From the IMG/VR virus record IMGVR_UViG_3300030012_002541, positions 1 to 38,954 of that record: a stretch of 38,954 bases of DNA. One strand, written 5' to 3'. The notes below the pieces were generated by a model. It saw only the letters and a program-made list of their open reading frames with translations. It did no database searches and was not told where the DNA came from. The position numbers and the translations under genes were made by a program. The stretch comes from a virus. Below are positions 28,898 through 36,750 of the stretch, one piece after another; positions within the stretch are counted from its first letter, which is position 1, and the number at the start of each line of letters is the position of its first letter.

Positions 28898-30013
28898 CTA
28901 AAATATTATATAATTAACACCTAATTTAAAATCGTACCATTCTCTATTCCAGTACTTATTGTATTTACCTTCTACAAAATATCCTAAGCTTTTGTTTACT
29001 TTTATTCCATATATTAAACCTGCCGTATAATCATACCACTGATCATCATCTATATAATTGTGATAAGAAAATTCATTACCATCATCATAGTGCCAAGGCA
29101 TGTAATTACCCCACGCATGTAACCATGTGTTTTTATTATATTTATAGTAATCAAAACCAATAACTAAAGAGTGTTGTATAATTCTTTCTAGCTCGCTTCT
29201 TTTCTTTTCTGTATAATCTGACAGTACTTGTGGTATTACAACTTCTTTCCAAACCTCTGGACTTGTAGCAACTAGGTTTCCAGAAGGATCTTTATACTCA
29301 CTATTTACAACATCTATTGTGTACCCTTCTTGTATTGCTAAGTAAGTGTAATGTAGATTCCCATTATCCAAGATCCATTCTTGCAACGGATTATATCCAT
29401 ATGGTTCTGCAAGTCTGTGTGTGAAACCTATGCTAAAAGCTAAATCTTTACTATGTTTATGTCTATATCTTTCCGATAATTCAAAATATTCTACGTCTGC
29501 AAAACCATCTTTCAAATATTCTACTTTAGCTGCAAAATGGTCAACACATAATGGACCTTCACAATCATCATCCGAACTATATCTTATAAAATGATGTTGA
29601 TCTATGTACTCTACGCCCTGTTGTCTAGCATAATCTATTTCAAAAAGATACTCAAACCCCTGAACCTTACCAACAGTAGCAGCATCTGTGTAATTTGATT
29701 CCGTGCCGTCATAAAACGTATTTGCTTTGTTTTCATAACCAAACCTAGCAATTTTTCTAAGTCCTATTGTTAAGGAATAATCGTATGGTGTTTCTATAAT
29801 ATTTTCTTGTAATGACCCAGAAGTAATAGAAAACGTTTTTAAATCAGATTTTGAAGTACCTCCGTTTACGGCCGTATAAAATGTGGCAAACTTTAACTGT
29901 TTTTTTATAGATTTTTCTAAATTATAATTTTTTAAATATAATGAAATTTGTTCCTGCGCCTTGACACAAAAACTTATAGATAAAAACATAAATATAAAAA
30001 TAATTTTTTTCAT
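28898..30013 (-). CDS. Probable outer-membrane beta-barrel protein
   Basis: A 371-residue protein with a signal peptide (MKKIIFIFMFLSISFCVKAQ, cleavage after KAQ). The mature part is rich in Tyr/Trp and alternating strands (YSLTIGLRKIARFGYENKA, LAFSIGFTHRLAEPYGY, YTAGLIYGIKVNKSLGYFVE) and ends KLGVNYIIF, with the terminal Phe typical of Bam-assembled barrels. It would sit in the host outer membrane; altering receptors or excluding other phages is possible. It lies beside two other exported proteins. No specific family recognised. Confidence 0.6.
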   Translation of the reverse strand: MKKIIFIFMFLSISFCVKAQEQISLYLKNYNLEKSIKKQLKFATFYTAVNGGTSKSDLKTFSITSGSLQENIIETPYDYSLTIGLRKIARFGYENKANTFYDGTESNYTDAATVGKVQGFEYLFEIDYARQQGVEYIDQHHFIRYSSDDDCEGPLCVDHFAAKVEYLKDGFADVEYFELSERYRHKHSKDLAFSIGFTHRLAEPYGYNPLQEWILDNGNLHYTYLAIQEGYTIDVVNSEYKDPSGNLVATSPEVWKEVVIPQVLSDYTEKKRSELERIIQHSLVIGFDYYKYNKNTWLHAWGNYMPWHYDDGNEFSYHNYIDDDQWYDYTAGLIYGIKVNKSLGYFVEGKYNKYWNREWYDFKLGVNYIIF

Positions 30014-30019
30014 ATGTTA

Positions 30020-30760
30020 TTATTCATGATTGTTTGTTATATCGTATTTATCAGCTAAATATTGATGTAAATTTCTGCTTTGTGTTCTAGTTAATTCTAG
30101 GCCATTATAAAATATAACTTCACGTACTAGACCATCTAAACCTCTGTCGTTATCATTTCTTATGCATAGATTTTGTATGTCAAATCCCCCTGTGTTAATT
30201 ACGTTTGAAGAGGTAGCAGAATCTACAACAATTAATTGCCCATCAATCCTCCATGTAAAAACTCCAGTTACTGATCTTGATAAATATATAATTTTTGTGC
30301 TTCCTGTCGTAAATACAGATGAATTAGATTTTAGATTTGTAGTTTTGTTACTAGGATTATTAGTTTTAATTCTAAAACTTCTGTTGTTCTGAATTTCTAA
30401 AAATTCATTATTACTATCAGAAAACAAAACTTGATTGGTATTTTCATCTAGTTTTACTACAAAAGCAAATGAAAAATCTTGGTTTTCTAGTACGGTAATT
30501 GTGTTAAAATTTAGAAATTGCGGCTCGCCTGTTTGGTCAAAATCTAAGCCTTCTGGATTACCAGATACCGTAGGCTGATATATTGCTAAAGTTTGTGTTG
30601 CATCGTTTCCTGCATTAGAGGAATCAAGCCATGCAGATGCTGAAACTCCTTCACCTCCTTGCAACCAAAGCTGTAAGCGAACAGATAATATACCATCCAT
30701 TGGTGTCCAGGTTGGCGGATACTCTAATAGTTCGTTTGATAAACCTAAACCTAATACCAT
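30020..30760 (-). CDS. Lectin-like (LamG/concanavalin-type) tail protein
   Basis: A 246-residue protein. After a short N-terminal virion-type segment (MVLGLGLSNELLEYPPTWTP) comes LWLQGGEGVSASAWLDSSNA and GNDATQ, the start of LamG/concanavalin A-like domains (compare WxDxSGNGNxAxQ), followed by strands through LVREVIFYNGLELTRTQSRN and a C-terminal helix. Such domains bind carbohydrate; a tail-associated receptor-binding role is inferred. No signal peptide, so it is a virion rather than an exported protein. Confidence 0.65.
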   Translation of the reverse strand: MVLGLGLSNELLEYPPTWTPMDGILSVRLQLWLQGGEGVSASAWLDSSNAGNDATQTLAIYQPTVSGNPEGLDFDQTGEPQFLNFNTITVLENQDFSFAFVVKLDENTNQVLFSDSNNEFLEIQNNRSFRIKTNNPSNKTTNLKSNSSVFTTGSTKIIYLSRSVTGVFTWRIDGQLIVVDSATSSNVINTGGFDIQNLCIRNDNDRGLDGLVREVIFYNGLELTRTQSRNLHQYLADKYDITNNHE

Positions 30761-30761
30761 G

Positions 30762-30920
30762 TTACCAGTTTTTAGGATTTATATAATATAAAAAATTTTT
30801 CTTTTTTGGTTTTATTTTTTGATATGCTACGTTGTCTTTTACAATTAAGTCAGGCTTTTCTTCAATAGATTTTTTGTAAACCCTTGGATTCCTTTTTGCT
30901 AATTTCTGTATAAAACCCAT
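30762..30920 (-). CDS. Small basic hypothetical protein, 52 residues
   Basis: MGFIQKLAKRNPRVYKKSIE, then LIVKDNVAYQKIKPKKK and the aromatic end NFLYYINPKNW. It begins 1 nt before the neighbouring stop codon boundary at 30922 and ends 1 nt before the lectin-like gene's ATG, filling the gap exactly. No family recognised. Confidence 0.6.
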   Translation of the reverse strand: MGFIQKLAKRNPRVYKKSIEEKPDLIVKDNVAYQKIKPKKKNFLYYINPKNW

Positions 30921-30921
30921 G

Positions 30922-31272
30922 TTATATTCCTGTTCTTGGTACTAAATACATTATAATACCTCCATTAGGATCTGCAGCTTGTAATTTTACACTTTTCCAT
31001 CTTCCGTAAATAGTAGACCCCGTGGTAAATATAGCTGCATTATCTAGCTGAATACCCCCTGTGCCCTCTTGTATAGTTCCAGATGCGTGTGCAGCGTTTG
31101 CTGTGTTAAAGTATCTTCTATGCCCTTCATCCGTATCATAAGCTGTTAAAGTATTAAGCGTGCCTCCAGCCACAAAATGTATTGCACCTATAGCCATACC
31201 ATCTGGAGCTGTAAATAAATCTGTTGTGTCTGTAAAAACAGCCCCATATTTTCCTAAATCAAATTCGTTCAT
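30922..31272 (-). CDS. Small structural protein, paralogue C
   Basis: A 116-residue protein, beta-rich (MNEFDLGKYGAVFTDTTDLF, GMAIGAIHFVAGGTLNTLTA). The C-terminal part FTTGSTIYGRWKSVKLQ then GGIIMYLVPRTG parallels FPKGVTIYGKWDFVELN and CICYLAPVGY of the next gene, so the two are paralogues. Probably a virion decoration or tail protein; function unproven. Confidence 0.6.
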   Translation of the reverse strand: MNEFDLGKYGAVFTDTTDLFTAPDGMAIGAIHFVAGGTLNTLTAYDTDEGHRRYFNTANAAHASGTIQEGTGGIQLDNAAIFTTGSTIYGRWKSVKLQAADPNGGIIMYLVPRTGI

Positions 31273-31284
31273 AATTTTTATTTT

Positions 31285-31656
31285 TTAATATCCAACTGGT
31301 GCTAAGTAACAAATACAAGAACCAGAATTTAATTCAACAAAGTCCCATTTACCATATATAGTGACACCTTTTGGAAATGTATGAGATGTTGTTATTTCTG
31401 TTTGATCATTATTACCATCATCTGTAACAGCCCCAAAAGCATCATCTATTTGTGATTGTGTTGTTTCTGTTGTAATAGAACCAACTAAATTATCTAAAGT
31501 CTGTAGCTCTTGAAACGTTACTGTTTCTAACATAGTTATAGCTATTACAAATCTATTTGCAGTTGCTCCATCTAAATCTAACTGTGCACCGTCACCAGTT
31601 AAATACACTGACCCGAACTGCCCAAAAGAAGCTTTAAATAAATCGTTTACGTTCAT
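31285..31656 (-). CDS. Small structural protein, paralogue D
   Basis: A 123-residue acidic beta-rich protein (FGSVYLTGDGAQLDLDGATA, FVIAITMLETVTFQELQTL) whose C-terminal third matches the gene at 30922. A TATATTTG promoter element ends 13 nt before its ATG, so it and its paralogue may be expressed at higher level than the giant gene upstream, as expected for an abundant virion protein. Confidence 0.6.
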   Translation of the reverse strand: MNVNDLFKASFGQFGSVYLTGDGAQLDLDGATANRFVIAITMLETVTFQELQTLDNLVGSITTETTQSQIDDAFGAVTDDGNNDQTEITTSHTFPKGVTIYGKWDFVELNSGSCICYLAPVGY

Positions 31657-31669
31657 GTATTATTTTTTA

Positions 31670-31677
31670 CAAATATA
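31670..31677 (-). promoter_or_regulatory. Host-type -7 element TATATTTG
   Basis: Perfect TAnnTTTG on the minus strand, 13 nt before the ATG at 31656 and in the 36-base gap after the giant gene. Confidence 0.5.
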
Positions 31678-31692
31678 ATCAAATTATATTAT

Positions 31693-34600
31693 TTATTCTT
31701 CACCAAGTCTTGCTATTTGTTTTCTAACTTCTGCGCCAGGTAAAACTTCTGTCATAAATGTTTTCAATGCTTTGGATTGTCCTCTATCTGCGTATTCGCT
31801 TTTACGTTGCGTTTTTTCTCCTGATGTAGCTTGACTTATAGCTTTCATAGTATTTTTTGCAGTACCATAAGAAGCTGGTACTATAGTGTAGTTTAAAAAT
31901 CTTCTTGCATCAGTAGTAACAAATATATCGTTAGAGAACTTCTTAAGTGTTTTTATTGTTGCTGTGTCTGGATCATCGTCATCTTCTAATATTGCAATTA
32001 GTGACAATACTGTTAGACCAAGACCTACTCCTCTTGCATGTGCACGTATTGCTGCTTTTCTAGTATCACTTGCATTGTCATATATCTTCATTATTTCTTG
32101 TTTTGTTATACCACCTGCAAAATATCTTCTAAACAAATCGGTTACAAATTCAGATGAAGCACGGTAACTTCCTATATTAACATCACCAAATCTATCTATA
32201 TCTTCTGCCGCAAACCTGTCTTTGAATAATGTTATGAACCATTTTTTAAATTGTAATAATGCTCTACCATAAGAATACATAGATAAGAGACTTGCGTCTA
32301 ATGATGTGTAACCCTCGCCATGCAGTGTTGATATTTTATGGTTGATCTGCATTATTCTTTCTTCACTTATTGTTTCTGGATTGTTAAATTCTTGTTCGGT
32401 TAACATACCTAAAAATGCTGCACCTTGTATGTACCCTTCTGTATAATCCATAAATAAATACGAAAACTTTTCTAGTTGTTTTGCAGGTCCACTTTGTTCT
32501 GCCAAATGTATAAATTCGTCAAAGCTATAATCCACTACTCTTAAGTCTTTTAATATTTCTCTTGATCTTTTCAAGTTTCTCCAATATCTAGATTCACCTA
32601 ATATAAACTGTTTACCACCACGTTTACGTAACTCTTGGTATTTACCTGCTAGTAAGTTACCAATACCAACAGACATATTAAAACCTAATAATCTAAGCGA
32701 TGTAAGTCTTACAAAAGTGTCTATAACTTTATCACCTGTTTTACCTAATGCACCTTCTTGCGTTTGACCCATAGTTAAGAAACCTTCTTTCCACCAACCA
32801 GTCAAATATTTAACGGCATTTTTGTTATCCAAATTTTTATTAAATGCTATAATAGAATCAGTGAGTATAGCTAAATCACCCATACCAGTAAACCTGTCTT
32901 CTCTTGCTACCACCTCGTTGTTTTCTAATTTGTATTGTCCATCTCCGTTGTAAAATAAATGACCGCGCATAAATTCTAACATAGCTGTGTTTATATCATA
33001 TGATACATCTTGTGCTTTGACACCTTTTCTTCTTTCATATTCTTTTATTAGTTCTTGATCAAAGTCAGTTAAGTTTTCAGAACCTAATAGTCTTCTCATC
33101 ATATGCCCATCATTAACTAATGCATCGTACTCCATATCAGACAACATAATTTTTTCACCATCTTCATGTATACCTTTTGCTTTCAACTGTTTTGCTTTAC
33201 GTCTTAACTTATCAAGCTCAAATATTTGTCTACCAGAATCTAATGTAAGTTTACTTGTTCTGCCTTTGTATACATCATATCTCCATTCGTAAAACGTTTT
33301 AAATACTCTTTTACCATTTTTGTCTATACCTTTGACTCTTACTCTATGATAGTCTTGCCCGTCTATAGCTGTGCTATAAAGTCCAAACAATCCACTTCTT
33401 CCCATGTGTTCAAGCACACCTAACTGACCAGCATTTATATTTGCTTTACCATCATTTGCTGATAACATAACCTCACCTAAAGCTTTGTATCTTATGTAAT
33501 ATTCTCTTTCTTCTTTGGTCAAATCTACACCCCTTTCTACTATTTCTTGTTCAGTAAATAGTCTTACTTTACCATCTTCTACAGAAGCTATGTTACCATA
33601 AATAAACCTGTAACGATCTTGTCTACTGAATTCTTTTTGTAGTCTTTCTAACACAGTAAGCCCACGTAACTTTGATCTAACTAGAGCTCTATTCTTTTCT
33701 TCCAATAGTCTTTTGTGCTCTTTAAAACTTCTTATATATTTTCTATATTGTTTTTGTGCTTCGTTTATAAGGTATTGTATTTCTGGCCTATTAGATGTCA
33801 TATTGTTAGATCCCAACCAAGCTTGAAAGTTAGTAAGATCTTGTTGTGGTGTACCGTCTACACCAGGTATGTTGTACTCATAATCTTGTTGTTTACCTTT
33901 TTTTCTTAAAAACTCTGCTTGTTCTTGAAATGCTTTTTGACCTATCTCTCTTTCTATCTTATATCTAATACTTTTAGATGCAGCAGCATGGAACTTACCA
34001 AAATCTCTTGCTAAGTCATACAGACCTTCTATTGTATACTCGCTAAGTGGTTTCCTTGTTAGTGTTTCTTCAAACTCTCTTACTGTCTTTAGTTGATTTA
34101 AGTACGCGGTGTATTGATCTCGCAGATTCTTTAATGTTTGATCTTCTTCATTTAACTTAGCTGGATCTATACCTTTATCACGCAAGAAGTCATCAAAAGA
34201 TAAAACCTCTACGTCACCACCTAAGTAATCACCGTTGTATGATTGGTCTGCTGGTATAACTTTTTTTGCTTTTGGTAAATTTATGTTGTTGTTTTCTCTT
34301 GCATGCATTTTTGTTTTCTGTGCTGGTGTCATGTTTTGCGCACCCGACTGCCTTCTTTTTACATCTGCTATAGCGTTTTCTAGTTCTTGTGGTACAGGGC
34401 CTTTTGTAAAGTCAGGTTGTTTATTTTGATTGTCCTGTGTTAAAGCAGACATTGCAGTGTTTATTTTTTCTACATACTCATTACTAAAAAATGGTACAAA
34501 TGAAGATGCTTTACCAGCACCACCTGATAATCCAAACCTATTGAACGCATACTCTATTTCAAATATTAAATTTTGTTCGGCTTCTGATAATTGTCCAAAT

Positions 34601-36663
34601 GATTGTTTATACTGTTCTATAGCTTTATAAGATGTAAACTCTGTAATCTTTGCTCTATTCATTACAATGTACTTCTGGCCTTTACGTTCTCCTACTTCTA
34701 TTACATCTCTCAAGAAAGCGTTATCAGGATTACTGTCTTTTAATGCTTGAAACTGTTGTACTAAAACTGTCTCGGACTTTACATCATTCAAGAATGTAAA
34801 TTGTTCTTTTATGTTATTTACTATAACCTGATTTACAATTTCTGCTTTTAGTTCCCCGAACCTTGTCGCCTCAAGAAAATCTACCGAAGCAGGTATAGTA
34901 AGTATTCTTTGCATATACGGGGAGTATCGTACGTCTGTTCTTTCAGCTCTTTGTAACACAGAATCAAACAACTTAGTAGCATGATCAATTATAAAATTGT
35001 TTTTAGTTTGATCAGTAAACGTATATGTAAATCTTTCTCTGCCTAACATAGATATGTCAACTACACCTTGCGCCTGTTGTATACCGTCTCTTATTTTCTT
35101 TAGTTCAAGTGGATTCTTTTCAATAGTTTGATGTACCGTGAAAGCTTTTGATATTGGATCTACTGCAAACTTTTTATATCTATCTAATGCATACAACATT
35201 AAAACCGCTTGTTCCTGTTGTTGCTTTGTATTTAATTTATTTAAATCTAAAGATATTTCTTTACTCACAAGAAAAGGTTTTATAATAAAATTATTTACAT
35301 AAGAAAATTGTGTTTTTTTATTTCCACTAATTAATTTATTTTCTTTAAGAAACTTTATCAATTGATTTTCGTTCATACTATCTTTTTCTATAAACATATC
35401 TTTGATGTCGCTATCTCTTGAAACGTAATCAGAACTGCTGTTTCTTTTAAACTCCATGTATTTTTTAACTATAGGAGAGTTAAACAAGACAGCTAAATCG
35501 TTTAGTGAATAACCAAGCCTTCTTAATAATACATAAGAAAACACACTTTGCATGTTCATGCCAAGCTTACTAGCGTATTGATGTTTTGCATTATCTAAAG
35601 CTATGTTTAATAGTTGTGCAACACCATACCAGTTACCGACACCGTTTTCTGCTGTTGCGTCATCGTAAAACTTATCATGCGTTACTGCGCCCTTTTCCCC
35701 TTTAATTGTTATTTTAAAAGGTAGAGGGTCCTGACTATTAGAAAATACATTGAATGATCTCATTAATGAAGCAATCATACCTACTAAATTTTTAGCTGGA
35801 ACATTGTCTGCAAACATTTGTGCATCACCTGTTGGTTCTAATTGTGAATCTTGTTTCTTGCCTTTAAATACTTTTGCTATTGCGGCTTCTGCATCTTTCT
35901 CAAAATCTATGTCAGCTTGTATCTCACCCTCTTTCTCTGATCTACTAATAAGTTTTACATATGCATCAAAGAAATCATTAGATAGTTTTCTCCAAGACTT
36001 CTCACTTACCTCTTCAGGTGTGTATTTAAAATTCATATGTATACTATCGCCATCTAAGTCAGCACCCCAATACTTACTAACCCAAGAAGGTATAGTAATA
36101 TTTGAAGTAGGTGTGTCACCTATTTTCTTATGAAAATCTTTTACTACAAACACCGCACTACTTACTTTACCGTGTGCAGGCACCCTTGTTCCAATAAACA
36201 AATCACCAACCTTAACCCCCTGATCTTGCAAGTAGCCAGGAACTATCGCTTCTGAAGCTACTATAGATGGATCCTCTGCAAACAAACCTTCTTCATAAAA
36301 CTTTAGACCCATGCCTAGACTAGCGGATTGATAACCTATAGATCCCTTTGTGTACATCTTTGTGCCTTTATGCGTTATACGACCTGTAGCTATAGAATTA
36401 TGTACAGCGTTTAAATACGGATATCTTGGATCTAGATTTTCATATGTGTTGTCAACAAGCACATCAAATATATCAGCTGACACTGAAGACTTAAACGAAT
36501 CTCTTTCCTTTATTACATCTGATTCTGTACCCTTGTCGTTCATAATTAAGCTTGCGTTTCTACTAGCATTGTTTTCTTCCATAACTCTTTGTCTAAGTGA
36601 AAGCATGGTGTTTAATGTAGTTTGTTCTTCGGGCGCTATGTTTGTTGCCAAGTTGTAGAACAA
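31693..36663 (-). CDS. Virion RNA polymerase-like giant protein, second part (beta'-like DxDGD domain plus ejection-type C-terminus)
   Basis: A 1656-codon frame, open upstream to 36750 without an ATG; standalone starts would be TTG at 36663 or ATG at 36606, both inside the domain. Residues about 158-212 (FIGTRVPAHGKVSSAVFVVK, then SWVSKYWGADLDGDSIHMNF) match the double-psi beta-barrel of beta'-like RNA polymerases; DLDGD (202-206, bases 36046-36060) would bind the catalytic magnesium. The region just upstream (VGLSGEGFGIQLELDKQ) joins it to the first part at 36725. The middle is long and charged. The last 330 residues, with NMSVGIGNLLAGKYQ and SLLSMYSYGRALLQFKKWF, resemble large internal virion proteins. 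It is probably packaged and injected to transcribe early genes, as shown for the crAss-like phage phi14:2. Confidence 0.7.
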   Translation of the reverse strand: MFYNLATNIAPEEQTTLNTMLSLRQRVMEENNASRNASLIMNDKGTESDVIKERDSFKSSVSADIFDVLVDNTYENLDPRYPYLNAVHNSIATGRITHKGTKMYTKGSIGYQSASLGMGLKFYEEGLFAEDPSIVASEAIVPGYLQDQGVKVGDLFIGTRVPAHGKVSSAVFVVKDFHKKIGDTPTSNITIPSWVSKYWGADLDGDSIHMNFKYTPEEVSEKSWRKLSNDFFDAYVKLISRSEKEGEIQADIDFEKDAEAAIAKVFKGKKQDSQLEPTGDAQMFADNVPAKNLVGMIASLMRSFNVFSNSQDPLPFKITIKGEKGAVTHDKFYDDATAENGVGNWYGVAQLLNIALDNAKHQYASKLGMNMQSVFSYVLLRRLGYSLNDLAVLFNSPIVKKYMEFKRNSSSDYVSRDSDIKDMFIEKDSMNENQLIKFLKENKLISGNKKTQFSYVNNFIIKPFLVSKEISLDLNKLNTKQQQEQAVLMLYALDRYKKFAVDPISKAFTVHQTIEKNPLELKKIRDGIQQAQGVVDISMLGRERFTYTFTDQTKNNFIIDHATKLFDSVLQRAERTDVRYSPYMQRILTIPASVDFLEATRFGELKAEIVNQVIVNNIKEQFTFLNDVKSETVLVQQFQALKDSNPDNAFLRDVIEVGERKGQKYIVMNRAKITEFTSYKAIEQYKQSFGQLSEAEQNLIFEIEYAFNRFGLSGGAGKASSFVPFFSNEYVEKINTAMSALTQDNQNKQPDFTKGPVPQELENAIADVKRRQSGAQNMTPAQKTKMHARENNNINLPKAKKVIPADQSYNGDYLGGDVEVLSFDDFLRDKGIDPAKLNEEDQTLKNLRDQYTAYLNQLKTVREFEETLTRKPLSEYTIEGLYDLARDFGKFHAAASKSIRYKIEREIGQKAFQEQAEFLRKKGKQQDYEYNIPGVDGTPQQDLTNFQAWLGSNNMTSNRPEIQYLINEAQKQYRKYIRSFKEHKRLLEEKNRALVRSKLRGLTVLERLQKEFSRQDRYRFIYGNIASVEDGKVRLFTEQEIVERGVDLTKEEREYYIRYKALGEVMLSANDGKANINAGQLGVLEHMGRSGLFGLYSTAIDGQDYHRVRVKGIDKNGKRVFKTFYEWRYDVYKGRTSKLTLDSGRQIFELDKLRRKAKQLKAKGIHEDGEKIMLSDMEYDALVNDGHMMRRLLGSENLTDFDQELIKEYERRKGVKAQDVSYDINTAMLEFMRGHLFYNGDGQYKLENNEVVAREDRFTGMGDLAILTDSIIAFNKNLDNKNAVKYLTGWWKEGFLTMGQTQEGALGKTGDKVIDTFVRLTSLRLLGFNMSVGIGNLLAGKYQELRKRGGKQFILGESRYWRNLKRSREILKDLRVVDYSFDEFIHLAEQSGPAKQLEKFSYLFMDYTEGYIQGAAFLGMLTEQEFNNPETISEERIMQINHKISTLHGEGYTSLDASLLSMYSYGRALLQFKKWFITLFKDRFAAEDIDRFGDVNIGSYRASSEFVTDLFRRYFAGGITKQEIMKIYDNASDTRKAAIRAHARGVGLGLTVLSLIAILEDDDDPDTATIKTLKKFSNDIFVTTDARRFLNYTIVPASYGTAKNTMKAISQATSGEKTQRKSEYADRGQSKALKTFMTEVLPGAEVRKQIARLGEE

Positions 36664-36724
36664 TTGCGAAGGAAAGAATCTTTCGTCTGTTTGTTTGTCT
36701 AACTCTAACTGTATACCAAAACCT

Positions 36725-36750
36725 TCACCTGATAAACCTACATATCCACA
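36725..36750 (-). other. +1 frameshift zone between the two parts of the giant gene
   Basis: The upstream frame ends at TGA (36725-36727); the downstream frame opens after a TAA at 36751-36753. Only in these 26 bases are both open. Moving +1 here joins EGYDIANIM to GYVGLSGEGFGIQLELDK. Upstream-frame codons near the stop read TTT ATC AGG TGA. No classical slippery heptamer is seen. Confidence 0.65.
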
